DNA of 64,000 bases from Dermatophilaceae bacterium Soc4.6 (GTDB taxonomy: Bacteria > Actinomycetota > Actinomycetes > Actinomycetales > Dermatophilaceae). Shown one piece after another: positions 24,352 to 34,164 of this stretch. The stretch covers positions 1,736,001 through 1,800,000 of the forward strand of contig JAZGVH010000002.1 in NCBI GenBank assembly GCA_039889245.1. Direction: 5' to 3'. Position 1 is the stretch's first letter. Each line of letters opens with the position of its first letter. The notes beneath the pieces were generated by a model. The model searched no databases, was not told the DNA's origin, and worked only from the letters and a program-made list of their open reading frames with translations. The position numbers and the translations under genes were made by a program.

Positions 24352-26421
24352 TTAGAGGTCGACGCGGGAGCCCATGACGACGGTGCGGTCGGGGGGCAGG
24401 TGGAAGCGTACCGACGGGTCGGCGGCGTTGTGGGCCAGGCCGATGAACAGTAGCTTGCGCCACCGTTGCATCCCTGGCTCGCGGCCCGCCCGCAGGGTGG
24501 CGCGGGAGAGGAAGTAGGACGCGGTGTCGGCGTCGTAGTGCGTCTCGGGGTGCTGGCCTGCCGCCATGGTGAGGCCTTCCGGCAGGTCGGGGCGGTCAGC
24601 GAAGCCGTACTTGATGCTGACGAAGATGATGCCGTCGTCGGGGTTGCCGAGGTCGTCGACCGTGACCTGCTGGTCCAGTGGCACGTGCGGCACGTTCTGG
24701 GCCTGCGCCGAGACGATGACGACGTGCTCGTGCAGCACGCCGTTGTGCTCGACGTTCGCGCGCAGGGCGAGCGGGGTCGTCGCGCTCGAGGGGTGCGGGA
24801 AGACGGCGGTGCCGGGAACCCGGACGAGATGTTGGTCCGGCAGCTGCCGGATGAACTCCATGAGGGAGCCTTCGACTTCGGTGCGGTTGCGGATGATGAG
24901 CTCCCGGCCGCGCTGCCACGTCGTCATCACCGTGAACATGACCGCAGCGATGAGCAGCGGGAGCCAGCCGCCGTGGATGATCTTCGTGAAGTTGGCGCTG
25001 AGGAACGCGGCCTCCGTGCCGCCGAACGCCACACCGGCGAGCACGAGCTTCGACGTCGACCAGCCGAAGAGGATGCGGGCGACGCTGAGCAGCAGGAGGG
25101 TGTCGATGAGTAGCGCCCCGGTGACCGAGACGCCGTAGGCCGTGGCCAGTTTCGCCGACGAGCCGAAGGTGACCATGAGCACGAGGACGACGACGAACAG
25201 CGCGGCGTTGACGAACGGCAGGTAGATCTGTCCCTGCTCCTCGTCGGACGTCTGCTTGACGGTGAGCGGTGGCAGGAACCCGAGCTGCACGGCCTGCCGT
25301 GACATGGAGAAGGCGCCGGAGATGACCGCTTGCGAGGCGATGACGGTGGCTGCGGTGGCCAGGACCACCATGGGGATCGTCGCCCAGCCCGGCACGAGGA
25401 GGAAGAACGGGTTGCTGATCGCCTTGGGGTCCTTCAGGATCAGCGCCCCCTGCCCGAGGTAGTTGAGGACCAGGGCGGGGAAGGCGACCCAGAACCACGC
25501 CCGGCTGATGGCCGGCCGTCCGAAGTGGCCCATGTCGGCGTACAGCGCCTCGGCACCGGTGATCGACAGGACGACGGCCCCCAGGGCGATGAGGGCGATG
25601 CCGGGGTGCGAGACGACGAAGCTGATTGCGTAGGACGGCGAGAGGCCCCGGATGATGGCTGGGTCGCCGACGACGTGGGTGAGCCCGGCCAGCGCGATGG
25701 CCGCGAACCACACCAGCATGACCGGACCGAACAGCGACCCGACCCGGCCCGTGCCGAACCGTTGAGCCGCGAAGAGGACGGTAAGGATCGTCGCCGCGAT
25801 TGGGACGACGAAGGACGCCAGACCGGGGTTACTGACGGTGATTCCCTCGACCGCCGAGAGCACCGAGATCGCGGGGGTGATGACCGAGTCGCCGTAGAAG
25901 AGGGACGCGCCGAGGACACCGAGGGTCATGACGACCTTCGTGCGCTTCGAGGTGGGGCTGAGCAGACGTCGTGCGAGCGCGGCCAGGGCCATGACCCCAC
26001 CCTCGCCGTCGTTGTCGGCGCGCATGACGACGAGGACGTACTTCACCGAGACGATGAGGGTGACCGACCAGAAGACGAGCGAGATGACGCCGTAGACGTC
26101 GTCGGGCGTCGGCTTGACCTCACCCTGGTCGAGGGAGAAGACCGTCTGGAGCGCATACAGGGGGCTCGTGCCGATGTCCCCGAAGACGACGCCGAGCGCA
26201 CCGAGGACGAGCCCCGCGGTAGCGGGCCGGACGGGGCCGCCGTGTTCGGGCCCCGTTGGCCCCTCGGGCGGACGCCCCGTCTTGTCCCCCGAGGTCCGGG
26301 CGGCCCGGTTCCGGTCCGCGCCGCGAACCCGCCCGTGCTGCTGGTCCGGTTCGGAACCGTGCCCCGGACCGGAGCCGGGCGAGGAGGCGGCCGAGGAGGC
26401 GGGCGATGACGCTGAGCTGGT
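24352..26421 (-). CDS. kup: KUP-family potassium uptake permease
   Basis: About 689 aa from GTG at 26421 (VTSSASSPASSAASSPGSGP); in-frame ATG at 26532 would add residues lacking family support. A disordered 60-residue head precedes the conserved first helix LVLGALGVVFGDIGTSPLYA, the KUP signature. About twelve membrane segments follow, with VLGASLFYGDSVITPAISVL and LYADMGHFGRPAISRAWFWV blocks, then a 150-residue cytoplasmic tail (VPHVPLDQQVTVDDLGNPDD). It imports K+ with H+. It points toward the VOC gene, with the repeat locus 3 between them. Confidence 0.95.
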   Translation of the reverse strand, partial: TSSASSPASSAASSPGSGPGHGSEPDQQHGRVRGADRNRAARTSGDKTGRPPEGPTGPEHGGPVRPATAGLVLGALGVVFGDIGTSPLYALQTVFSLDQGEVKPTPDDVYGVISLVFWSVTLIVSVKYVLVVMRADNDGEGGVMALAALARRLLSPTSKRTKVVMTLGVLGASLFYGDSVITPAISVLSAVEGITVSNPGLASFVVPIAATILTVLFAAQRFGTGRVGSLFGPVMLVWFAAIALAGLTHVVGDPAIIRGLSPSYAISFVVSHPGIALIALGAVVLSITGAEALYADMGHFGRPAISRAWFWVAFPALVLNYLGQGALILKDPKAISNPFFLLVPGWATIPMVVLATAATVIASQAVISGAFSMSRQAVQLGFLPPLTVKQTSDEEQGQIYLPFVNAALFVVVLVLMVTFGSSAKLATAYGVSVTGALLIDTLLLLSVARILFGWSTSKLVLAGVAFGGTEAAFLSANFTKIIHGGWLPLLIAAVMFTVMTTWQRGRELIIRNRTEVEGSLMEFIRQLPDQHLVRVPGTAVFPHPSSATTPLALRANVEHNGVLHEHVVIVSAQAQNVPHVPLDQQVTVDDLGNPDDGIIFVSIKYGFADRPDLPEGLTMAAGQHPETHYDADTASYFLSRATLRAGREPGMQRWRKLLFIGLAHNAADPSVRFHLPPDRTVVMGSRVDL

Positions 26422-26747
26422 CACACCTGAGTATAGGGAGAGCAGGCCCCACAAGCCGGTCGGGCGTGGCACGCCCCAGCGTGTTCCAGTGACTTGACAC
26501 AGGGGACGAGCCGCGCGCAGATCGGCATGCAACTGGCCCCGCCACCGTGGACCGTCACTGAAGAAACAGCGTAGACATTGGAAGGCACGGGCGTCAGCTC
26601 CGTGGGCGGCAATATCGGGCCATACCGTCTCCTATCCTACATTGATAGAGCAGCTGAACTAGTTGGCGCTCCCCGCCGCCCGGCTCCCGGCTCCCGGCTC
26701 CCCGGCGCCCGGCGCCCGGCTCCTTGAGCGTGCACTCTGGTGCGCCG

Positions 26748-26860
26748 GCTCGCGGCGGTGTGGGATAGCCGCACTCGCGGCGGTGTGGGACGGCCGCACT
26801 CGCGGCGGTGTGGGACGGCCGCACTCGCGGCGGTGTGGGACGGCCGCTCTCGCGGCGATA
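26748..26860. repeat. Dispersed 25-bp repeat, locus 4 (tandem array)
   Basis: Four tandem copies plus part of a fifth; copies differ at one or two bases. Each contains GCGG...CCGC, and neighbouring copies pair as CCGC-ACTC-GCGG, so the array can fold into serial hairpins. A short 7-bp GC repeat (CCCGGCT/CCCGGCG) precedes it at about 26679-26721. Confidence 0.8.
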
Positions 26861-27772
26861 AGACGCAACAGGAAAAGGGCGATTACTAGCCTTCTCAAGG
26901 CCGTGCGGGAGAACGAGGAGGTGGTACCGGTGAAGGTATCGACATGGGTGTTCCCCTCCGGGGCCACGGTCGGGCGATCGGTCGTCCGGGAGCGCCGTCC
27001 ATGAGCACTCCCGAAAGGCACGACCATGCACTTCACTTCTAAGCTAAGGGACGTACTGGCGCTGGTTCCTCGCGTACTCCTCGCCGTCACGCTCGCTGAA
27101 CCCACACCATCTGGCAGTACTGGGATGTCCCGGCTTTCTGAGGGCTGCTCCCCAACGATCACGGTCCCTCCCGGGATCGGCTGCCCTCAGCTGCACCGCC
27201 ATGCTGCGACAGGACGGCGATGAAGGTCTTTCACCTCCATTCTAGTTGTCAGCGCCTCACGGCCCACTTGGATCGAGGCTTAGGCGATCGCCGACGCGGT
27301 CCTCGACGACGCATTGGACCCGCTGTCCATAGAGCTCTCCGGACCGTGGGGAAGCACAAGACAACCGTCCTCGCACTTATCGACGCCGACCTCCAAGCTC
27401 GAGTCGTCACCCCCTACCCACGGTTGATGCCACTGACGAAGGCGGCCAGCCCACCGGCGATGATGACCGGAAACCGAAAGTTCTGGTCGTGCGGACTGAT
27501 GAAGGTGATCTCGCCCCGGGTTGCGTCGCGCCAGGCGCAGGCGAGGACCTTCTGTTCTTTCCGCTAAGCGGCTCGCTCCGCGGCACGTGGGGCCCGCGAC
27601 CGTCTCGCATCATCGGAAGGGTGACGGCGCGCCGCGTATCCGCAACTTCCGGCGTACCGCATGAATGCGCAGGCCTCGCGCAAATTATCATCGACAAGGA
27701 TTGACTGGACCTCCGGTTGCGGGCCAAAATCGAGTGACTGGACCGTTGGCCTGAGACGAAAGGGACGGATCG
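26861..27772. other. Gap with a gene scrap
   Basis: Nothing intact. A leftward frame at 27414-27569 has good codon use (TRGEITFISPHDQNFRFPVI, then IAGGLAAFVSGINRG before TAG) but no start and a stop just upstream, so it is the 3' end of a lost gene. The rest shows no recognisable feature. Confidence 0.4.
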
Positions 27773-28009
27773 ATGAGATCGACGCCGACAGCTGCGCGCG
27801 TGCACATCGAGACCGCTCTTGCGGTCGTCTCCGGACTGCTCGGTGTCCTCACCGCCGTGTTTCACGGCTGGCTCGAGGTGTTCGGATGGGATCCCGACCA
27901 CGGCAACGGTGCGGTGGAGGCGGGCATCGTGCTCGGGCTCCTCGTGGCCGCGACTCTGCTCGCGATCGTCGCCCGCAGACACCGACGCGTGCTTCTCCGG
28001 GCGGCCTGA
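27773..28009 (+). CDS. Small two-helix membrane protein
   Basis: 78 aa: MRSTPTAARVHIETALAVVS, then GLLGVLTAVFHGWLEVFGWD, a short acidic loop (PDHGNGAVEAG) and a second helix IVLGLLVAATLLAIVARRHR. GAAAGGGA lies upstream of the ATG. Small proteins of this plan are frequent in actinobacteria, without assigned function. It ends 4 bp before the start of the 342-aa gene, so they are co-transcribed. Confidence 0.7.
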   Translation: MRSTPTAARVHIETALAVVSGLLGVLTAVFHGWLEVFGWDPDHGNGAVEAGIVLGLLVAATLLAIVARRHRRVLLRAA

Positions 28010-28012
28010 CGC

Positions 28013-29041
28013 ATGGGCGTCCTCGGGTGGAACGAACTGGCCGACTACGCCGTCCTGCACGGCACCGTCACCAACACCGACAGGGCCATGGACGGCGACT
28101 GGATCCTCATGGTGCGCCCGGACGCCGGCAGCGAGTGGCTCTTGACCAACTCGCACGGGACGCGCAACGAGAACGGCCAGGTCGAGTGCGAGGTCGAGCC
28201 CAGCGACTACTTCGATGACAACCTCCACGAGCAAATCTACTTCGGCAGCCTGAACGGTCGTCACGTGACGGTGGTCGGCACCTGGTCGGAGGACAAGTCG
28301 CATTCGGACAAGACGGAGATCCACCCCGTGACCTCGGTGGTCACGGAGTCGGAGTTCCAGCATGCCAAAACCGTGTATCTGACCGCACTGGCCGACGACT
28401 CGGGCCGCTTCCCGGCCAACGTCCCGCACTCGGGTGAGAGCCGGGTGGCGGACTTCCGCGTCCTGTTCGCGGACAGGCCGACGGCACCGCACTACGACTA
28501 CCGGCCCAAGTTCGAGATCCAGATGGCCAAGAGCTACGCCCGCTCAGTCAATTTCTGGATCGAGGACGACGGTGTCCACATCCCCGTGCTCCGGGGCCTG
28601 GTGCACACCGGCACAGCCGGCGAGGGACACGGCGTCTACATCGGGCGGCTGTATCTGAGCTATGACGCAATCCCGAAGTTCATCCCGGTCGACGTCATCC
28701 CGCCCAATGACCGACTGCAGATCTCCAGCGTCGAGTACACCTACCACCGCAGTCAGCGAGGCCCCAACCATGCCCGCTTCATCTCGGTGGTCGGCGGCTA
28801 CGACGGCGCGACCTTCTGGAAGCTCACGCGCGACACTGTCATCTTTCTCCTGCGCAGCAAGCAGAAGACCTTCTTCACGAAGGCCCCCGACGGGACCGTG
28901 GCGGAGGTGGTGATCGTCGAACCTCACCGGACAGCCGACGACATCTACTACTACCCCTACATCGCGACCGTGCCGGACGACACCACGGCCGACAACCTCT
29001 CGCGACTGCCGCTGTGCCCCACTTACACCGACGAGCTCTGA
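28013..29041 (+). CDS. 342-aa hypothetical protein facing the giant-gene pair
   Basis: Begins MGVLGWNELADYAVLHGTVT. No signal peptide or membrane helix. Beta-rich, with many aromatic and charged residues: GSEWLLTNSHGTRNENGQVE, LNGRHVTVVGTWSEDKSHSD, EIHPVTSVVTESEFQHAK, YRPKFEIQMAKSYARSVNFW and a C-terminus VVIVEPHRTADDIYYYPYIA. The first 110 residues resemble an OB- or jelly-roll-like domain by pattern only. No family is recognised. Its stop lies 26 bp from the stop of the 1698-aa gene (convergent). Confidence 0.72.
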   Translation: MGVLGWNELADYAVLHGTVTNTDRAMDGDWILMVRPDAGSEWLLTNSHGTRNENGQVECEVEPSDYFDDNLHEQIYFGSLNGRHVTVVGTWSEDKSHSDKTEIHPVTSVVTESEFQHAKTVYLTALADDSGRFPANVPHSGESRVADFRVLFADRPTAPHYDYRPKFEIQMAKSYARSVNFWIEDDGVHIPVLRGLVHTGTAGEGHGVYIGRLYLSYDAIPKFIPVDVIPPNDRLQISSVEYTYHRSQRGPNHARFISVVGGYDGATFWKLTRDTVIFLLRSKQKTFFTKAPDGTVAEVVIVEPHRTADDIYYYPYIATVPDDTTADNLSRLPLCPTYTDEL

Positions 29042-29067
29042 GCGCGTCACCGGGCAACGGCCGGCGG

Positions 29068-32000
29068 CTAGGACCACCACGTCCAGGACAGTGAGCCGTC
29101 CGGGCCTTGGGTGAACACCTCGACCTGGCCGGGGGCGCGCGAGGTGGCCGCCAGCAGCGACCCGGCGGCGGCGGCATGCGACGCGCCGCCCACCACCGTC
29201 CACACGGGCGCAGCGGCCGTCAGCGCGCGCACGGTGCCGTCAGCCCCGCCGGCGAACAGCCATTGATCCCCCGGCCCAGTCACCGCCCACGCCAGGTCGG
29301 TGCGCACCCCGGGCACCCAGTCGTCGGTCGCGCCGGGCGACACCCAGGTGACCGCCGCGTTCGCGGTCCGCGTGCCCACGCTCACGCGACCTCCCGGTCC
29401 GCGCACCGCTAGCAGCTGGTTGCCGTCGTCCCCGCCAGCCGCGACGTGCTCGACGAAGAACCCGGGGCCGTCGATGGTCTGCCAGCTTCCGCCGAACAGC
29501 GCCGTCGGCTCGCGGTCGCGCGCCCACAACCGCCCGTCAGTCGAACGGGCGACCACCTGTCGGCCGACCACCCGGACCTGCGCGCCCGGCGCCGGCGCGA
29601 AGTCGACGTTGCCCAACTGCTGCCAGGGCCCGCTGTCTCCGAGGGTCCAGCCGAGGCGGTAGTACACCGCACCGTCGCTGCCGGTCACGTACAGGTCGGC
29701 GCTTCCGCTGAAAGGGCCGGTGGCCGGCACCGCGGTCACCGTGCTGCCGGCGTCGAGCGGGACGCCGACGGAAACCTGACCGAACGGGGGCGGCCCCTCG
29801 AGGGTGGTCGGCGTGAGGTCGGACCACGGCTGTGACCAACCGCCGTCCGCGTCCCCGACGCGGGCAAGCAACGCGCCGTCGGAGACGACGAACACGCAAC
29901 CCCCCCCCTTGGGGTCGGTGACCGCGTCCCACGGCGCTTGTCGCCTGCCCGGCGCGGCGCCCGCGGTGTCGAGTTCGCGCCAGAATCCCACCGTGCCGCC
30001 GCAGGACATTCGCCGGTGCCACAGACGGTGCTGCGCGTCGCGGACGAACACGTCGTGGTGGTCCTGCCACTGCGAGGCAGCCGGCGGATGCGTGCCGAGG
30101 AGCCAGGAGGCCGGCTCCAGCGCGCCTCCCACTGCCGCCCACGGTGCCCAAAGCTTGAGCGGCACCGTGAACGCCCGCTTGCCGCCGGCGCGCCGATCGC
30201 CCTCCAGCGCCACGTTCGGGAAGGCCACCGACGCGTCGAGGAGACGGTGGTCCCCCATCAGCGCCCGCACCGAGTAGGTCCCGTGCCAGGCCGGGTCAAC
30301 GTCACCCAGCAGACCGAGCGGCCCCGCCAGGGGGTTGAGCAACCGTGCCGGTTCGAACGCCTGCTCAGGATCCAGGAACGACAGGTCAGCCGGGTCGCCG
30401 CCGCCAGGCGGGTGCGTCAGCTCCAGGACCATGTCGGAACTGCGTGGCAGCGAAAGGTCGAAGAACACCCACTCGGCGTCATGGTCGGTGTCCTCCGACA
30501 CGGGGCCAGCGGCAACCACCTGGTCCGTGGTCGCCCGGCGGCAGCCGATGTCGACAGTGGCCGTAACAACGGTGAACGCCTCCATCGCCTCGTCGGTGGT
30601 CCGCAGGTGCAGCACCAGGGCCACGACGGTCTCGGCATCCCCGGGCCCGACGGGTGGGGCCTCGACTCGCACCGGATGGGATGCGTCGGAGAAGTCGTGC
30701 AGCAGGCTCGCGCCGTTCCAATCGAGGCAATACGTGCGCTGCCCCCACTCGACACGGCCGCTCCGCACGAACGGGTTCTCGAACCGCGGGAACAGATCGG
30801 TGGCGAGGGGCGCGCCGTTCAGCTCGAACTCGGGAGAGTCCCCATTGGTGAGACGCAGCCGATCGGATCCGCCACCCGGGATCGGGACGTCGTACGTGCA
30901 CTCGAGGTCTCCGACGTCGTCCGCATGCACGCGGGCGGAGGAGACGCGGTCCATGAAGTCCTCGAAGCTGCCGAACTCCGAGCGGCTGCCGACCTGCACG
31001 ATCCATATGTTCTTGCCGTTGACGTACCAGTCGCGGTCGACGAACGGGTCCGGCGCGTCCTTCCACAGACGCTTGCCGGCGTCGTCCCCGGTTACCTCCT
31101 TCATGCGGTACGGGTAGGGGTCGTCGTCCCGGGTGAGCCACGTGGGCCGCTTGTTGGAGAAGACCCCGACGTAGCCCTCCTCCGGAGGCCCCTGCGAGCC
31201 CGGCGTAGCCGGATGGACGACCTTGCCGAACAGCCAGAAGCCCTTCGGGCCGACGTGACCGATGTCCAGCAAAGCGAAATTCGCATCGTCGTACGCCGAC
31301 GTGCGCCGTTCCACGACCCGGTCGAAGCCCGATTTCGGGAACCAGGCGTGAGATCCGGTCTCCGCAAGGAAATCCTGGATGTCGTAGAACTCGGACAGCA
31401 TGATGACCGCGCCCCGGTGAGCCAGCACCCGCGGCAACGCCCAGTTGCCCGTCCACCACTCGGGGCCGTCCTGGTGGTTCTTGTTCAACGGGTTGGTGCC
31501 CTTCAGGTCCTCGACCTCGGAGACCGCGGCGATCCCCCCGCCGATCGAGCCGCCCAACGCGCCGAGGGGCCCCAGGAAGAGCCCGCCGACCAGTCCGCCG
31601 ACCAGGAATCCGGCTCCGAACGACGCGAGGTCGGAGATGTCGAGCCCCCCGAAGCCGGCGTTGACGAACACATTTAGGGCGCCGTTAAGCGTGACCTGCT
31701 GGATGCTCGATTGAAAGTTGAGCTGGCCATACCTGAAGTTCTGGATGCTGGACTGCATCGCCCCGGGCGAGCAGTAGGTCACCATGTTCACGCGGGTGCG
31801 GGTCGAGCCTTCCAGGACGAGAGACAGGTCGTCGGCGGTCTTCTCGTCGACCGTGTCTGAGCCTTCACCGCTCAACGCGCCGAGGGCATCGTCCGACAGG
31901 TCGGCGACACTGAAACCCGTCAGCGCGCTTTCAGGGGCGCGGAAGAAGCCGACCAGCTTCACCAGCGTGCCGGGTGTTGAGAACGCATCGGCGGTCCCGA

Positions 32001-34164
32001 GCCCGAACGCCTTCACCACATGGGCCGTGTTGCGCGCGACTTGCTTGTTGAAGAACGCGGACATGCCCCAGAAGAAGACGGTGTCGTCCTCCCGCGCCCC
32101 GTAGCCGTCGTGCACGCGGGCGATGTCGGCGTTGACCTCGGCGAGGAAGGGGGAATATCGGGCGCGCTTGCTCGCGTAACCTGCCGTCAGGGAGGCGCGC
32201 ACTGTTGAGTGCTGCGACCACGTGATGCCGTACTTGCCCGACTCCTCGAAGGTGATCGACACCCGTGAGCGGTCCGTGAACGGATAGTTCGGTGGATTCG
32301 CTCCGATCTCCAGTAGTACCAGCGGAGTCACGTACGTCGAGGACGCGAAACTGGCAGCGATCTTCGCGTCCTGTTCGGCGAACACTTCCTTGACGCCGAG
32401 CAGGATCTCTACGACGTCGGATAGACCGTTGTCGAAGCCGCAGCTCTTCGACTTGAACTGGCTCCGCCCACCAGCCGCTCCCATGGACCCCCGATGGGAG
32501 AACCGGATCACGTCGAAGAGCATCAGGTCCACCGCCATCGCGGCCTTGGTGCGCACCTCTTCGTCGAGGGCAAAGTCGACGAGGTTGAGCAGCGCCCACA
32601 GGTGCTCCGTGTAGTAGCCGGAGGAGTTGAACTCCATCCACCCGAACATCAGCCGGTTGTTCAGCCACTTGAGGACACGGGCCCGTCCGCGGTCACGGCG
32701 CTGGGCTCCCGTCCGTAGTCCGATGGTGTCACCGTCGTCCGCGATCACCCCGCAAGGCTGGAAGGACTCCGCCGCCCACAGTTGGCCGAGTAGATACTCC
32801 GACGACGCGAACATGATGTAGTGGTTCTCCGACCAGAACTCCATCTCGTGGTCGACCTCGTCGTCGCCGTAGTCGAGGTCACGCTTGAGCTTGTTGAGCC
32901 GGTCGTTGCCCGTGGCCCGTGGCATTTCGTCGAGCCAGTACTTGGCCGAGAGCAGGCCCCGCTGCAGGATGGCGCCGGCCAGCGGGGAGAAGCTCGGGTC
33001 GGCGCTGCGCGGATGGGCGGCGGACTCCTCCAGGATGATGCGCAGCTTCGTCCCGGTGACCGACAGTCGCCGCCTCGATTCGGCGTCATCTCCCAGTGCC
33101 TCCGCACGAGCGGCGAGGAACTTGGTGAAGGTCTCGTCCGGCGCCGTTCGACGGCGCCAGGTGAGATCGGCTCCGCCCCCGAGGTCGGCGGGCAGCGTTC
33201 CGTAGCGGTAGCAGAGCCGCACCAGCAGGCACTGGCCCATGTCGGAGTTCGGCTTGAGGACCACGCACTCCTTGAGCGCGTCCTGGAGCACGTGCGTCCA
33301 ATACTTCGTTCGGCGGGAGAGCGCAAAGTCCTCTGCCTTGGCCATCGCCGACTGCACCGTGGCGAGGGACGGCTCGTAAAAGTACTTCTCCTCCGTGTCC
33401 TGCGGTTTGTCCCTGCGTAGTTCAACCAGCCGCACGGGCACGGAGTCCGCGACGCGTCGGGCCGAGCTGTCGGCGAGCATCGCGGCGAGGGCGCTCCGGT
33501 AGGGCCCAGGTGCATCGAGGTCGAGAACGACCGCGGGGGCTGCCGTTCCCAGGCTCAGCCGCAACTCGGTCTCGAAATCGGCGACATATGCCTCGAGGTT
33601 GGTCAACCATTTCCGGGGATCCGACACCTCCTGCTCGGCGAAGTTGTACAGCTCCGGGACGAGCCACGGTTTGGCCGCCGCCAGCTCCGCCCTGCTGACT
33701 GCCATGCTCATGGTGTCAATGGGCTCCGGTCGCGGCAGCCCTGCGAGCACACCGAGCGGCTCCGTCACCGATCCGTACGCGCTCGCCTCGTAGTCCTGCT
33801 TCAGCGCGGACAGTCCGGCTGACAGTTCGCGTGGCTCCTTGCCGGCCAGGAAATCGGCGTTCAGGCCGACAAGTGACGCAGCGAAAGCGCCGTGGCGGGC
33901 CGCGTCGTCGTCGGTCCACACCGGGCGCCGGCTGCCTCGGTACACCCGCCCGCCGCCCGTTGTCCGGCCGAACTGCCCCGGCACGACCCCAGGCTGCTCC
34001 TCCTCGGAGACCAGCTCGAGCATCCGCCCGGGTTTGTCGGGGCGCACTGCCTGAAAACCCTCGAGGTTGAGGTGGCGCAGCTGTGTCTCGTAGAACCAGG
34101 CGACGCGCGACGCCATCTCTTTCCGGAGGTCGGCCACCGCGCTACGGCTGGGCCAAAGGGGCAC
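29068..34164 (-). CDS. Giant 1698-aa protein with C-terminal PLL/tectonin-like propeller
   Basis: No signal peptide. Residues 1 to about 900 are mixed helical with no recognised domain (TKYWTHVLQDALKECVVLKP, HEMEFWSENHYIMFASSEYL, LWALLNLVDFALDEEV). Near 930 a glycine-rich hydrophobic stretch (FGAGFLVGGLVGGLFLGPLG, then ALGGSIGGGIAAV) could insert in a membrane. Residues about 1400-1698 repeat a blade-like pattern ending in W (DAQHRLWHRRMSCGGTVGFW, LLARVGDADGGWSQPWSDL, VTGSDGAVYYRLGWTLGDSG, GRLWARDREPTALFGGSWQT), as in PLL/tectonin lectin propellers. It overlaps the upstream 1002-aa gene by 23 bp. The build suggests a surface-binding, toxin- or scaffold-like protein; the mechanism is unknown. 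Confidence 0.75.
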   Translation of the reverse strand: MPLWPSRSAVADLRKEMASRVAWFYETQLRHLNLEGFQAVRPDKPGRMLELVSEEEQPGVVPGQFGRTTGGGRVYRGSRRPVWTDDDAARHGAFAASLVGLNADFLAGKEPRELSAGLSALKQDYEASAYGSVTEPLGVLAGLPRPEPIDTMSMAVSRAELAAAKPWLVPELYNFAEQEVSDPRKWLTNLEAYVADFETELRLSLGTAAPAVVLDLDAPGPYRSALAAMLADSSARRVADSVPVRLVELRRDKPQDTEEKYFYEPSLATVQSAMAKAEDFALSRRTKYWTHVLQDALKECVVLKPNSDMGQCLLVRLCYRYGTLPADLGGGADLTWRRRTAPDETFTKFLAARAEALGDDAESRRRLSVTGTKLRIILEESAAHPRSADPSFSPLAGAILQRGLLSAKYWLDEMPRATGNDRLNKLKRDLDYGDDEVDHEMEFWSENHYIMFASSEYLLGQLWAAESFQPCGVIADDGDTIGLRTGAQRRDRGRARVLKWLNNRLMFGWMEFNSSGYYTEHLWALLNLVDFALDEEVRTKAAMAVDLMLFDVIRFSHRGSMGAAGGRSQFKSKSCGFDNGLSDVVEILLGVKEVFAEQDAKIAASFASSTYVTPLVLLEIGANPPNYPFTDRSRVSITFEESGKYGITWSQHSTVRASLTAGYASKRARYSPFLAEVNADIARVHDGYGAREDDTVFFWGMSAFFNKQVARNTAHVVKAFGLGTADAFSTPGTLVKLVGFFRAPESALTGFSVADLSDDALGALSGEGSDTVDEKTADDLSLVLEGSTRTRVNMVTYCSPGAMQSSIQNFRYGQLNFQSSIQQVTLNGALNVFVNAGFGGLDISDLASFGAGFLVGGLVGGLFLGPLGALGGSIGGGIAAVSEVEDLKGTNPLNKNHQDGPEWWTGNWALPRVLAHRGAVIMLSEFYDIQDFLAETGSHAWFPKSGFDRVVERRTSAYDDANFALLDIGHVGPKGFWLFGKVVHPATPGSQGPPEEGYVGVFSNKRPTWLTRDDDPYPYRMKEVTGDDAGKRLWKDAPDPFVDRDWYVNGKNIWIVQVGSRSEFGSFEDFMDRVSSARVHADDVGDLECTYDVPIPGGGSDRLRLTNGDSPEFELNGAPLATDLFPRFENPFVRSGRVEWGQRTYCLDWNGASLLHDFSDASHPVRVEAPPVGPGDAETVVALVLHLRTTDEAMEAFTVVTATVDIGCRRATTDQVVAAGPVSEDTDHDAEWVFFDLSLPRSSDMVLELTHPPGGGDPADLSFLDPEQAFEPARLLNPLAGPLGLLGDVDPAWHGTYSVRALMGDHRLLDASVAFPNVALEGDRRAGGKRAFTVPLKLWAPWAAVGGALEPASWLLGTHPPAASQWQDHHDVFVRDAQHRLWHRRMSCGGTVGFWRELDTAGAAPGRRQAPWDAVTDPKGGGCVFVVSDGALLARVGDADGGWSQPWSDLTPTTLEGPPPFGQVSVGVPLDAGSTVTAVPATGPFSGSADLYVTGSDGAVYYRLGWTLGDSGPWQQLGNVDFAPAPGAQVRVVGRQVVARSTDGRLWARDREPTALFGGSWQTIDGPGFFVEHVAAGGDDGNQLLAVRGPGGRVSVGTRTANAAVTWVSPGATDDWVPGVRTDLAWAVTGPGDQWLFAGGADGTVRALTAAAPVWTVVGGASHAAAAGSLLAATSRAPGQVEVFTQGPDGSLSWTWWS

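Noticed and set aside
26748-26860. CRISPR array
   Set aside because: The 25-bp units are directly adjacent with no spacers, and single copies occur elsewhere.
27407-28492. Leftward frame of about 360 codons across 27.4-28.5 kb
   Set aside because: It overlaps two better-supported rightward genes and has shadow-like composition.
29938-31677. Rightward frame of about 580 codons inside the giant gene
   Set aside because: Antisense to well-supported coding sequence; composition is typical of a high-GC shadow frame.
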